Shown here one piece after another: positions 32,421 through 43,371 of a stretch of 64,000 nt of DNA (positions are counted from its first letter, which is position 1; every line of letters begins with the position of its first letter). The DNA is from Micrasema longulum (taxonomy: Eukaryota; Arthropoda; Insecta; Trichoptera; Brachycentridae). Below the pieces are notes generated by a model that was not told the origin of the DNA, searched no databases, and saw only the letters and a list, made by a program, of their open reading frames with translations. A program made the translations under genes and the position numbers. The stretch covers positions 248,001-312,000 of the forward strand of contig JAGVSM010004972.1 of NCBI GenBank assembly GCA_022494885.1. The letters run 5' to 3'.

Positions 32421-33406
32421 TGAATGAAAAGGGCTGAATAAAATGTATAGTTTGCGTGTATTAATTGTCTCACTTTTCTTTATACAAACGTTTTTCCATA
32501 TTTTCTCCATGGATAATGGCACTAGGGAACTTTTTTTACACACTATAGATATTTACAATTGGCGTGTCTCTGTCGTTTTTCATTTTTGATTAATTGTTTC
32601 TCATGGGAGCTAGGACCATAGGAAAGTGACAGAAAAACCATGGTTAAATACCTATTTATCAAAATTGTCTAGCATCGGATATCCACTGAATGCGTGTTTT
32701 TATTAGTACATCATAAATATTTTAGGATTGGTTACCAGGAGTATCTTTTGCTGCTCTTGAGTACGAAGTGCAGCTATCATTTTTTTAAATTATTTTATTG
32801 CGAATCCTAAAAATAATCCACACGTTACTGCCGCCTGAATAAAAGTGAGATAATATTAATACCGGCAGGAAAGACTGAGTTATCAAATGATTGAATTGTT
32901 CTACTAAGTAGGCTAGTAAAGATTAAACTCAAACAAATAAAGATATAAGTACAATATTTTATTATATAACTGTATAAAGAAGGAAGTCTTCGATAAAAAA
33001 TTCCGAAAACAAGATTAAGGTCTATCTAGGTACAGTAGGTAATTGAATTAAAAATTCAGTTTTTTTTGTTGTTTCAGAACTTTTGAATTTAATGCAGCGC
33101 GAATTAAAATGGCTAGGCAAATAAGAAAAATATAGTTTCACTAGGTGTAAAAGCTTATGGCAGCAGATTTTAGAGATTACAAAGGTATTTTGCAGTTCGA
33201 TCATCCCTAAACAGTCAATTTGTTATTAAATCCGTTAATATGTTATTTTAAATGAGATGATTCGTAAGAAGATACTTATTTACAAATATTTCTTACCTGT
33301 TCACGGGAGTACATATAAGATCAATTAATTTAAGGAAGAAAAATTTGAAAATCTACCATTTACCAAATTTATCTCTCTGTGAAAAAATATTGTTGGTAAA
33401 CATTTC
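32421..33406. other. No gene
   Basis: Short frames at 32328-32543 and 33022-33204 (minus) have no family features. No repeat recognised. Confidence 0.4.
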
Positions 33407-33656
33407 GTCGCTTCAGTTCATTTTTGTCCAACAGACCAAAACACAAATCTGCAGAAATAGAGCTTAACTTTTTTTTACGAAATAGGGCTAAATAATAACC
33501 ACAACTTAAGACAAAATTCGCTAAAAAACCCTTAAACCATATAAAAATAAAAATAAATAATTTTAATTTTATAAATAGAGGCTTTCTCAGAACTCCTGTA
33601 CACTTAATTTAATTACGTTGAAATTAGTATGTTGAACAAAAACGAACTAAAGCGAC
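33407..33656. mobile_element. MITE family E, copy 2 (250 bp)
   Basis: The left end GTCGCTTCAGTTCATTTTTG then TCCAACAG and the right end GAACAAAAACGAACTAAAGC then GAC pair as inverted repeats. The copy matches 25589-25826 internally (CACAAATCTGCAGAAATAGA) and for about 100 bp beyond the right end. Confidence 0.7.
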
Positions 33657-33837
33657 AATTTATCATCAACACTTAGCGATCAAAGTGTTTTTTTTTACAG
33701 ATTTAGCTTTTTGAAGTTAACGAGAAAAATTCTAATTTCAGTTTTTCAAAATTTGTAAAAAAAACCTTCAATTGCAAACGATGACTATGTAAGCCTCCAA
33801 AAAAATAATTTTCATTTCGGCTTTATTCGGCGGAAAC

Positions 33838-33975
33838 TAATCTTAAGGGACGCAGGATTGACATGGGAGGAGGCGAGTGCTGGCTGGCGATAGTCTCTTG
33901 GAGGCGTCTGGTGATGTGCACATGCTCCACTTCAGAGCGGGTGTGGAAAAAGAAGAGGAAGAAGCATAAAACGTA
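33838..33975 (+). pseudogene. LINE C-terminus remnant with frameshift and AAG tail
   Basis: One plus frame reads RDAGLTWEEAS. The next continues VSWRRLVMCTCSTSERVW, followed by AAAAAGAAGAGGAAGAAGC. 'GLTWEEA--lA-DR--WR-lV-alCst' is a familiar ending of insect LINE proteins. The middle is frameshifted. The AAG-rich tail is like that at 8935. No upstream protein is left. Confidence 0.65.
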
Positions 33976-34880
33976 TTTCATTATGACCCAAAAAAAAAAA
34001 CAAAAATAAATTGACTCTTTAAAAAAAGGCTTTAAATTCACACTTCGGAAAAAAAAACGGAAAAAGTACCACCATAAGTTTTTATGAAATTGAAAACAAA
34101 TATGAGTCTAATATTTTTTTATAAATACGTTAAATTTCCCCTTGTCAATTTTTTTTAATACACGAAAATTGAGGTTAGTAATATGAATTAATTATGATAA
34201 AATTATTTTTACAGCGTAAAAATACAATTGGAATACGAAACACAAGTTCAAAATGATAACAGTAGTTGCGCTGATAAAATTTAAACTTGAAATGAAATGT
34301 AACGAAATATATTATTATTATTAAAATTTCCATAGATAGTAGCTACATTCTGTCAATAAAACACAGAACCGATAAGGAGGTTATCAAAGAATTAGTTTTA
34401 TTATTATTACTATAGGTGTTTACTAATTACCAGACATCCGCTTATTGCACAATATAAAATTGTATTGAATCTTGAATAAAAATAGAGACAGATTAAAACT
34501 GAGAATAACAGAACGAAATGGTAAACAGAGAAAAATCTTATACCTGCAAAGCGAGCGTATAAGTGAAGAGTTCTGAGCATAGTTCGTGTGCGTTCAAGTG
34601 ATAACCCGGTAACTAATACAAATACACGTAACTTGAGGATTCCTATTTAACTTTAACAATGTCACTACGATGGTTACATTGATGTTTTCTATGCACTTTT
34701 CTGAGTGAATACCTGTTAGAAAAAATATAATTTATACCGATATTACGTGATTCATAAATATCTTTGTTCCTTCAACCTTAGCCAATCAACCTTATAATTA
34801 ATTTCGTTTACCTGATAATTAATTCAAAGAACTAACGTTTATATCCTCAAATACATACAATTGTTTTTTTTTTGTTTTTA
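33976..34880. other. AT-rich stretch without gene
   Basis: Poly-A and poly-T tracts; nothing supported. Confidence 0.45.
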
Positions 34881-35003
34881 TTACACCAATACAATAAGAG
34901 TAGTGAATTATAGCACAGAACACCCAGGATTGAGAAGTTTCGTGATCTCACTCGGTGCATTCCATGCGTGAGTTAAGCGTCTTAGCCATTACACCACGGA
35001 GGT
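34881..35003 (-). mobile_element. SINE family A, minus strand, B-box damaged
   Basis: On the minus strand: CCTCCGTGGTGTAATGGCTA, AGACGCTTAACTCACGCATG (A-box side), then a region where the B-box has lost its consensus. The family body AATCCTGGGTGTTCTGTGC follows. It matches 7774-7948 in order. Confidence 0.75.
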
Positions 35004-35084
35004 TATGTTACCTTTATACCGCTATTTGAGTCTTGATTTAAAATAGAGATATTTCATTTGAAACATTCTATACAATACACAAAA

Positions 35085-35620
35085 TACTAGTTAGATTTAT
35101 TTATTTATTTATTTGACACTTTATATACATAAACAATAAATATACATATAAGGGCGGGCATATTGCCTTAAGGCAATTTCTTCCTACCTACCCAAACCGT
35201 TCAGTTTGAGAAAATTATAAATACATGGACATATTGAATCTTACAATTTTATACAAAAATTAAAAGCAAAGATTAACAAAAATAAATATATATATAAAAA
35301 AAATAACACTATACTATGAAGAGAGGAGAGGGGATGGGAAGGAAAGAAGAAGGATAAAGGAACAATTTAAATATTTAGATAGTGACATTTCAATCTTGAC
35401 TTAAATGTAAATAAAGAAGGGGCGTCTTTAACATTAGTGGGTAGATTATTCCACAATCGAGCGGCTACTACTGTGAAAGAGGAGGCAAAAAAATTAGAGC
35501 GATGAAAGGGTATTAAAAGGGTTCTCTCGTTACTAGAACGTAGAGATAGTCCGTGTTGTGAAAGAGGTTGGATGAGCTCTCTCAGATAAACAGGCGATGA
35601 GCTCTCTCAGATAGATTCAC
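35085..35620 (-). pseudogene. LINE family L, C-terminus and 3' tail, copy 1
   Basis: The minus frame ending at the stop 35367-35369 reads VYLRELIQPLSQHGLSLRSS, NERTLLIPFHRSNFFASSF, TVVAARLWNNLP and SLFTFKSRLKCHYLNI. 'aarLWNnLP ... slftFK-rLk-hyl' is a classical LINE protein ending. The 3' tail contains the hairpin TTGCCTTAAGGCAA at 35168-35181 and ends in AAATAAATAAATAAATAAAT. Upstream, a 25-bp direct duplication (35571-35595 and 35596 onward, GATGAGCTCTCTCAGATA) breaks the frame. Copy 2 is at 50503-50945. Confidence 0.8.
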
Positions 35621-35994
35621 TCGTTTAGAAAAAGCGAAAGATGAATTAACGCAATTTCTCGTGGTTAATGGGTAATATTTAAAAGATTTAGGCACGATTG
35701 TGTAATAAGAAACCTCCTTTCTCTATAACCATGAGAAACAAGTGTACTCGTCTCGCGAGGTGTAGCCGTTTCATTAATCACGTATTTTCGATTGCAAAAA
35801 AACCTAACACAATTTCATTATATATTTTTTGCAAATAACAACGCACAAAACGGTTAATGGATATCAACATTGATGCCTATCACGGTTTGATATCATCGTC
35901 TTGAAAGCAAGACCTAATGATTGATTTGCATAACACGATTGAAATTATTATTATAATTATTCTTTAAAACTTCAACTACAGAGAATGAGTACTT

Positions 35995-36040
35995 AAGCAG
36001 ACTTATTGCTAAAAGCAATATCTTCCAGCCAACCAATTTT
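35995..36040 (-). repeat. LINE 3' hairpin fragment
   Basis: The minus strand reads GGTTGGCTGGAAGATATTGC then TTTTAGCAATAAGTC. It is the same block as 23287-23325, with stem TTGCT/AGCAA. The coding part is not seen. Confidence 0.6.
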
Positions 36041-36111
36041 TACACGGGTAGACGTATCATATACGAGTTTTAACAGAGTTATATTCAATATATTTTATTT
36101 TTTTTAAGATG

Positions 36112-36680
36112 GAAAATGTGAAGTGAGATGGGTATGATCTTTAAAACTAGACAGTTTTCATATTTATTGTATTATCATGAACAACCATAAAGTTAGTGCT
36201 TCAAATTTAAAATACGAGGATTGTGTAAAAAATAAGGTTCTCAATTTTTTTTTTAGGTTTAAGGTATTTTTTATTTGAACTAAAAAATCATTGGAAAGCT
36301 TAATTTCTTAACTATTTTTCAGCATAATCACCAGATTTTTCAACGCATTTTTGTTGACGACTAATTCACTTTTGGAATCCAGCTTCAAAGAAGTCAGCCG
36401 CCAGTCCGTGGAGGAATTTGGTGACCGCTTCCTGCACTCTTTCATCAGTCGAGGGGATGAAACGTTGTGTCACTACGTCACCTCGGAAATTAAGCTTTCC
36501 AATTATGTATTTTTCAGTTCAAATAAAAAATACCTTGAACCTGAAAAAAAATTGAGAACCTTATTTTTTTACACAATCCTCGTATTTAAAATTTGGAGCA
36601 CTAACTTTGTGGTTGTTCATGAGCACTAACTTTGTGGTTGTCTAGTTTTAAAGATCATACCCATCTCTCTTCACATTTTC
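36112..36680. mobile_element. Palindromic Tc1/mariner-type remnant
   Basis: Outer arms 36112-36150 and 36642-36680 agree at 38 of 39 positions as reverse complements. The inner arms are about 100 bp; each starts at a TA (36213 and 36583) with ACGAGGATTGTGTAAAAAA and runs through GGTTCTCAA and TTTGAACT to GAAAGCTTAATTTC. The centre holds the last 55 codons of a mariner-like transposase on the minus strand. Inner arms are much longer than usual mariner ends, and homology continues outside the TA. Either this is a Tc1-like element with about 200-bp ends, or it is an inverted duplication of one mariner 3' end. Confidence 0.7.
36314..36478 (-). pseudogene. mariner-family transposase, C-terminal fragment
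   Basis: The minus frame reads GDVVTQRFIPSTDERVQEAV, TKFLHGLAADFFEAGFQK, then a stop codon, ISRQQKCVEKSGDYAEK and the natural stop. 'F...Gi-KLv-RW-KCi---GDYvEK' is the conserved end of mariner transposases; here the L after FQK has become a stop. The catalytic DD(E/D) residues lie far upstream and are missing. It cannot be functional. Confidence 0.8.
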
Positions 36681-36865
36681 AATCTTTAGAAGAACATCGT
36701 GACAAAAAGACTTAACTTATTAGCTCCATATGTTCGACGTAATATTTAGTCTAAATAAAGTAAAAAATAAAATAGGATAGAATGCATTAGTTAATTGTAC
36801 ATTGGTCGCTCGCGTAGCTTTGAAACCGGTCGCGGTCGGTAGAAAAAAAAAGTCGTTCAAAACAA
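36640..36865 (+). repeat. Interspersed repeat R, copy 2
   Basis: CTAGTTTTAAAGATCATACC, TTAGAAGAACATCGTGACAA, AAATAGGATAGAATGCATTA and GCTTTGAAACCGGTCGCGGT then CGGTAGA follow the order of 10480-10710. Its first part is also the right outer arm of the mariner palindrome. Confidence 0.6.
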
Positions 36866-36879
36866 AGTTTTTTAAAATT

Positions 36880-37105
36880 TTATTAGAGTTAACTCCGACT
36901 GCCTATAGAGACAAATCGATATTTATGTACGAAAATGTATATATTTGTATGAAAAACTTAAATACCTTCATCGGTAAGCTGTAATTGAACATGCTCCGAA
37001 AAAAATGTATGCACATTCAATTTTACAAACGGAAATATAAATTTTAATTTGTAGATAAAATTGAAGAAGAATGTAAACTTTCCATTGTAATACGGTCCCA
37101 GGTGT
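36880..37105 (+). repeat. Interspersed repeat T, copy 2
   Basis: GAGTTAACTCCGACTGCCTA, TTATGTACGAAAATGTATAT, TCATCGGTAAGCTGTAATTG and TTTGTAGATAAAATTGAAGA. It matches 13975-14165 (reverse) and 51970-52225. It follows immediately after repeat R copy 2. Confidence 0.7.
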
Positions 37106-37679
37106 TTTTTTGAGAAGAGTATTTACAAAAAATATCATTACCCTATTTATTATTTATTTAGTAGATTGAATCGCAATCATTACAATTTACTAGGCAAGTT
37201 TATGCTAGATTCATTCAATTAAAGGACTTCATCTTTGTGGTTTTTCAACAATATTCCTATATTATTAGTTGTGTAAAATGCAGGTTTAACGTTTGATGGT
37301 AGGGAATTAGCCTCCATTACAGCTACACAAGCTTCTTGTGTAGCTGTAATGTACTTACATAGTACGTATTGTCATTTAGTTAGCTGGTCGTAGAAATTAC
37401 GTTCTTCCCAGGATGTAATATACCCAGAGTTCTGATGCATTTGGCACCAATATTGGGACCAATATTAACATCTTACGCAATGCAGAAATCATGTATTTTT
37501 TATTGAAAAGGGTCGTTTATGGTATGCACTTGAAAACCATATGCTTCAATGCGTGAGAAATATAATTTTGGGTGAATTTTAGGATGTAGCGTGGGGAAAA
37601 TAAATGTACATTTTTTTGTATCAAACCTATCCCTCCATAGGACCAAAACTTGCATTATATAAATCCATACACAGTCCTT
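37106..37679. other. No gene
   Basis: At 37317-37350 there is a short inverted repeat: ATTACAGCTACACAAGCTTC then TTGTGTAGCTGTAAT. The two arms ATTACAGCTACACAA and TTGTGTAGCTGTAAT are exact reverse complements (15 bp) around GCTTC. No other feature. Confidence 0.55.
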
Positions 37680-38060
37680 TGGAAAATAATTAAAAATGTA
37701 TTTGTTTTTTATTATATATTATTTATATTTAATTAAGATGTATTCTTGGCACAAACATATATACTTTATATTTGTATAATAACGATTTACAATTTCTTCC
37801 ATTGATTAGCTAGGCATTTATAATTAAGTGGTTTTAGTTTTTCTTTTTTATGTTATTGTTTTATTAGTAAAAAGGACTACTTATGCTTTAAAGATAGAAA
37901 ATCTCCATCTTAAAACAGGCTGTGGCATGTAAGATGGAGACTATCATAAACAGAGAACACTCCGTTTTCATTTTACATTAATTGGTTTTAAATAGATTCC
38001 CTGTTATTAAGTATGTATATTATTTTTTGCAATAAATTTATAAAATATATATTTTTTTTA
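37680..38060 (+). repeat. LINE 3' tail with stem-loop, copy 3
   Basis: A T-rich 3' sequence leads to the stem-loop 37902-37940 with a perfect 11-bp stem, TCTCCATCTTA/TAAGATGGAGA. ACTATCATAAACAGAGAACA and an AT tail follow. The loop starts AAACAGGCTGTG, as in 26999-27035 (AAACAGGTTGTA), but the stem sequence is different. 8984-9119 is a second copy of the downstream part. Confidence 0.65.
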
Positions 38061-38071
38061 AATCTTTCGCG

Positions 38072-38112
38072 TAAATTAAGTATTACGTCACTCTGACGTA
38101 ATACTTAATTTA
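38072..38112. repeat. Perfect hairpin, 19-bp arms
   Basis: TAAATTAAGTATTACGTCA, a CTC loop, then TGACGTAATACTTAATTTA, all pairing. It begins about ten bases after the LINE tail. TTACGTCA/TGACGTAA resembles a CREB/AP-1 type site, but this may simply be a consequence of the palindrome. Confidence 0.85.
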
Positions 38113-40417
38113 AATCAATACGGTAGCTTTCAAGTGTAACAGTATAAAGTTTTTTTGTAATGTCTTTTAAATAATAAATTAATATACAATATCGTCGTGC
38201 TTTCTCAATCGATCTGTTGGACTTCGAATATTGATTATCTGTGTGCTACACTACATCGGCACAAAACATAACTTTGAAACCTGAATAAGTGCTTGAAAAC
38301 AAAGTTGTTTTATATTTATATTATTGAATTATTATTTATAGTATTTATATTTCAAGTATTGACACAATTAGGCCGATTGCATTATTATGTTCGACCGTTC
38401 AGTCATTTAGCGTCCTGATCTACATTCAAAACAGTCGAGAGATTTGCTTCAGATAACAAAAAGAAACGACGCGTGGAATGAATCAAGGTCACCATTTTTT
38501 GTGTTGCGGCAAGAAACTATGCATAGATTATAATACGAATGTAGTTCGGTGGCAGGAACTGAAAGAAAGAATCTGAGGTGAAAGTAAAAGCGGGAATAAT
38601 AAAATGGGCAAAGCCACACATCAGGGTCGCTCCGCAACGCCAAGTCTTGACAAACTAGAAAAACGCAAAGCGGTTCAACGTCGATGTCGAATTAATTCTT
38701 ACTATTTTTTGCAATTATTTGCATACAAAGATAACCTATCCGACGTACTATGAATTGCTGACTGAGCGTGAATGTGATCAATTAATTTCGCAAACACAGT
38801 GTTTAGGATATCTCGAGCTGTAAATATATATATAAATGTTGATTTAACAGTAGATTTTGGTTTTTAACACCGATGTATGCGTTGGTGTTAAAACATTAAG
38901 TTATTTTTTGTTTAAAACGTGATAAAAAGGCAATGAACTAATGGCCATCACGCTTATATCAAAAAAAAATTTATCATGTTACTTTCATATTAAATACGTT
39001 AGTTCGACCATCGGCATATTAAAACACATAGACGCGCCCCGCGCCCTCAAAAATAACGACACTTAACTGATGCCCAAACTCTCAGTGATACCCGACGCGG
39101 ATTTAATCGTTCATCGATTTCCTGTCAGGTGTGACCTTTAGAATCGAAACCAAAATGCTTGCTTGCGTCAAGAAAGCGTGTAAAAACCTTTCGAATAAAA
39201 CTTGTAAAAAATGTAGTGTAACTTTTTATTAATAAATATTTGTTCGTGAGTGATTAACAAAGCTTAAAATAATTCATATTCAAATAAGAATATTCTTTTT
39301 AGTCAACTTAAAACTACACAGAGCGGCGTGATTGCGAAACTTTTCTTACTTACAGGAGGCACTGATAGGAATACGTTTTTTAAAATATAATAAATGTTTG
39401 TTAATATTATTTTTGCGTTCCCGAAATCTAGTGAAAAGATATAAATAAATCGTAATTATGAGGAATTTAAGGAAATAATCGGATTGGGATTCACTAAAAA
39501 TTAATTTTGATGGTAAACATGAAAATAAAAACTTTTTTAAATACAAAAAATTGGTATCCTCCAATTTTCGGTAGTATATGCATGCTCGCTGAATGTGTCT
39601 CTGGTATAAATAAATAAAATATGTAACTATAGGTACGTTTTCGTCACTTTAAAAAAAAAATACTCTACAGGGCGCATCTGTGTGTATAATAGGTCGATGA
39701 GCTCGACGTCAAATGTATGATTATTACTCTAAATAAAATAAAATATTTGTTATCGTTTAGTTTTTTCCACATTAGCGATATGTTTCATTTCTTGCAATTA
39801 AAATGTTGTTTTTAATTGAATTTAAAACTGCGCAATTTCTCTAAGTCAAAAATCTCCAATATTAAAATATTATTCTAAAAAACATCACGTGTAAATTTGA
39901 TACATTATTTATATTAAAGAGATCCATTACTTTGATGGACCTTAATGCTCCGACATGCAGACATTGTCATTATAATAGCGTCTATCGGCAGAAACATATC
40001 ACGTTGGACTTCCCGCGGTGAAAGTCTGGCAAAATGGCGCGGGGAAACCTTTTTTCGTACAATAACGACTTTAAATACGGACCAGCTCTAGTTTGCTCCG
40101 ATACCGTGTGAACAAGTGCGATCGTGTTGTTGGTAACATTCAGAATGGCAACTTTACTCCAGCACATGTGAAAATTGTGGAGCATCCTCACGACTCACTT
40201 TCATGCATTGTGAACTAAATGGGCAATCAAAAGAGATCGTGGTCAAATCGACTGCATTATTCGGGCCGCGAGACGTGATTCAAGATGAGCTAAATATTAG
40301 GAAACATAATGAAAATTAAAGTTTATAGAATTAGCATGCTAGAACGCTGAAATATTTCTGAATGCAACTGAGCTCTAAAAAAGTACTTATTATAAATAGA
40401 GTTCCCATTGAAATATT
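38113..40417. other. No gene supported
   Basis: Patches at about 38380-38650, 39000-39150 and 39940-40290 are less AT-rich and may hold old single-copy sequence. Minus-strand frames at 38449-38643, 39346-39564 and 39982-40191 have no recognisable motif and no convincing splice sites. No repeats from elsewhere in the window were recognised. Confidence 0.35.
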
Positions 40418-40544
40418 GGCCCTTACTTGTAAACCTGGTATGAAGTTACGCCTATGCATAGTAGTAGAATAAGGATGATATTCCTATACGTATTCTACCA
40501 CGATGCCTAGGCGTATCTTTATGCTAAGTTTATGTGTAAGGCCC
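40418..40544. mobile_element. MITE family F, short copy (127 bp)
   Basis: The left end GGCCCTTACTTGTAAACCTG, then AAGTTACGCCTATGCATAGT, pairs with the right end GATGCCTAGGCGTATCTTTA, then AGTTTATGTGTAAGGCCC. Almost the whole element is one hairpin of roughly 55-bp arms around ATAAGGATGATATTCCTAT. A longer relative is at 31002-31334. Confidence 0.8.
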
Positions 40545-40797
40545 GGCCCATTGTAAGAAAAAGCGTGGATAATCAACGGAATTTGTAAAACTTTTATGCT
40601 TTAAGAAAACCCAATAAATGTATTTTTAGCATAGAAGTTTATAAATGAATAATGATTTAATTATCATTTCAAACAAACTACAGACTTCTAGTGATTGACC
40701 GGAACAAGATTTTTAGCCGAAACCGAATTTCAGCTTCTGCTCTAGTTTCGGCAGAACCTGAAACCGAAACTATTTAAATAACAATGTCATGAGTTTG

Positions 40798-40950
40798 ACC
40801 AAATTGTTGTAGACAAGAACTGGATTCAACAACAAGGGTCTCAGCTCTTTAACTTCACAAACATCAAAAGATGGAAGAATTGAAGGAATACAGATGTCAA
40901 AATATAGGCAGAATGGTTAATGTTACACAGTGAGTAAAGTGGCCACTTAA
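40798..40950 (+). repeat. M1 foldback element, loop and arm start
   Basis: GGTCTCAGCTCTTTAACTTC, AAACATCAAAAGATGGAAGA, ATAGGCAGAATGGTTAATGT and AAAGTGGCCACTTAAACAAG. This is the M1 loop plus the first bases of one arm. Confidence 0.7.
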
Positions 40951-41314
40951 ACAAGAAATAATACTTTTAATGAATATTTGGAAGATGCAATTGAATAAAT
41001 TAAAAAGTATTAAATGCAATTAATGTAAGCAATAGACACCTAAATCTTTTATAATGTTTTAACTATTTGTGGTTTGTAAACTGTTTTTATTTGTTTTTGG
41101 TCAGGTTGTAATAAAATTGATAGTGACAATAAATCCGCTATTTAGCCATGTATGCCTTTGTTTTATTTTGTATTTATCACATTGTATATTACGGTTAACA
41201 AATATGTATTATTAAAGAGCATAAATTAATTACTTCGTCTATTTGTTATACATACATATAACTTATATGTATGTAACAATTTTTCCGTGTACGCGGTAGG
41301 AACTTTAACTTGTT

Positions 41315-41742
41315 AATGAGGAAGTTCAGTGGTTTTTTAAAAAATAATTATTTGTTAATAGACTGTTAAACTAAGTCAATTTTTTTTTTTAAATTTTTTA
41401 TATATCGTATTATCGGCGCTACGATTTTTCAAAGTTTTGTATTTCTGAAATATCTCCGCGTGTAACGTCAGAGGTTCATTTCCGCTTATTCTCATTCAGT
41501 TCTTCCTATTGGTCCAGAAGCGACAAGCAGACCGGAAATCTTCCATAGCTCTCAGATCATAGGTTGATTCACATGAACCAGTGACGTCATTTAAAGTAGT
41601 GCGTTTTTATCAAAATATTTTATATATTTTTTTTTGTACATTTTCAAGAAACTTTGTCACATAATTTATTGCTCTAATTTTTACCCCGCGTAAGAAAACA
41701 TTTTTTGTATCCAATTTCCTGTAGGGCTAAAGTTCCTCATTA
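41315..41742. mobile_element. Repeat G, copy 1 (about 428 bp)
   Basis: The ends TAATGAGGAAGTTCAG and GCTAAAGTTCCTCATTA form a short imperfect inverted repeat. The interior has TATCTCCGCGTGTAACGTCA, TTCTTCCTATTGGTCCAGAA, ACCGGAAATCTTCCATAGCT and CAGTGACGTCA. 44575-44835 has the same order (ACTCCGCCCGTGACGTCA, GCTGATTGGTGAG, ACCGGAAATCTATAT). A TAATGAAGAAGTTCAGTG word at 53951 looks like a left end alone. Non-coding DNA element of unknown superfamily. Confidence 0.6.
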
Positions 41743-41935
41743 TAAATACATTACAAAAATGTAAATATAAAATATCTTAGAACTGACGAGACCTTAGAGT
41801 CACGAGCCATAAGATATACCCAACTGCAGCCGAACGTAATCCGACACATCCCGACCGCAGGTTTCGGCTGAGCCGAAACTGAAACCGCTGCCGAAACTCA
41901 TTTTACTGGCCGAAACCGAAACTCACGAAGTTTTA

Positions 41936-43371
41936 AGCGTGTTGTCCAGATGTTTACTAAAATACATGTTTATGTAATATTTTTTTTTTTTTGTATTTTT
42001 TAATAATATGCATGCTTCCACTTCTTATTATTTTGTATCTCTACTTAACACAGGGCTCTTGGCCTCATGGAGTTAGGGAAACGTAATATTTATTTTATAA
42101 CATATACATTTAAATAAAACTTCGGTCAGCCACTATAAACTTCTCACCTTCACGGATCCGTAAATCGTGTGCAAAAATAATTGTAACCTTCCAGGCATGT
42201 AAACAACGCAAGTATTAATTAATTAATGTTGAATAAAAGTTACAGGATCTAAAACGAGAAACAACATTGGTAAGATGTAATTTGCACGGGAAGACTAGGC
42301 GCCTATTACTTCCGTCGTCTTTGTAAGAAAGGGAGGCAAATTATCTATTCGCTAATAACAGAAATTAATAACTCGGTGGTCGCGAATGACAAATTCGCTG
42401 TACGGTGGAGGCTGGAAAACCCTACAGAAGCGGATTTAATGAGTAAAAAACGTCATATAAGATCTGACAATCGTGATGAATACTTATGTTAATGTGACGT
42501 AGCTTCAAGGAAAAACTCACATGCATGTTGTATAATGTTATATTCAAAAGATGACTCAAACCTTAGCTAAAAGAGTCGCCCACATGACAAATGATTATCA
42601 ACTACGAAGTTAGCTACAGTTAAGAGCAAGACAGCGGGCCGTATGTACTCAGGTCGAGAAATTTTTGGATGCTTTTGTTCTATGCCGATGATGTGTGAAG
42701 TTTTTTTTTATTTTTTCACATCAAAGTGAAAGGTGTCTAAAAAGTTGCATTTTGGATCACATTGAACGTAAAATTTATTTAAAAGAATATTCCATATTAC
42801 TTTTAAACCTCAACTGAGGTTTGAAGTTTATATCTGTCAGAATATTTTGTTAATTATCTATATTGGTAAAATTATTTTTTTGTTAGTAAAGATATAATAT
42901 AATCATATTACAAATTCGAAAACGTTTTAAAACTGCCGAAATGCAAAAAGTTTACACACCGCGGAACTGATTCCGTTGAGCGCCTGGCTAATATTGACGA
43001 GAACAATGGCTCATTAAAACAACGTTACCCATTTATTACAAAACGAAATGCAACTCACGCCCTTAGATGCTTATTTAATAAGATTTAATGCACATTATAA
43101 AATTTAATTGGACTGATTTCTTTCCTTAAATACGGAATGACAGCTGGTTTAGCGCAAAAAATTTACTTTTTCGCAAACTTCAAGCTCTGGTTGAGGGCTA
43201 AAAGTATTATCTTTTTTTTTTTAAATTTGCATTCCGAGTAATTCAAAAAGCAACTATTTAGACCCCTTTCATTTCAAAGTTCGGAAACAAAATCGTCGAC
43301 CCACCCTATTGTATATTCATAAGATAATTTACTTAAAAAACAAAACATCATCTTTATTCCAGGTCCGCTTC
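41936..43371. other. No gene
   Basis: Unique AT-rich sequence with a few moderate-GC parts (42290-42440). No supported feature. Confidence 0.4.

Larger units (their letters stand above)
40716..41935. mobile_element. Candidate hAT-like element with CCGAAA subterminal motifs
   Basis: The left cluster 40716-40770 has GCCGAAACCGAA, GTTTCGGC and GAAACCGAAAC. The right cluster 41861-41933 has GGTTTCGGCTGAGCCGAAAC, GAAACCGCTGCCGAAACTC and GGCCGAAACCGAAACTC. Repeated short motifs in both orientations near the two ends are typical of transposase-binding regions of hAT elements. The interior has no transposase; it contains an M1 fragment (40798) and a G repeat (41315), apparently later insertions. Exact ends and a target duplication are not resolved. 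Confidence 0.4.

Noticed and set aside
36351..36629. 92-codon plus-strand frame
   Set aside because: It runs antisense through the mariner transposase fragment and one palindrome arm.
40716..41935. Complete autonomous hAT transposon
   Set aside because: No transposase frame or BED/hATC-type motif between the motif clusters; at most a non-autonomous element.
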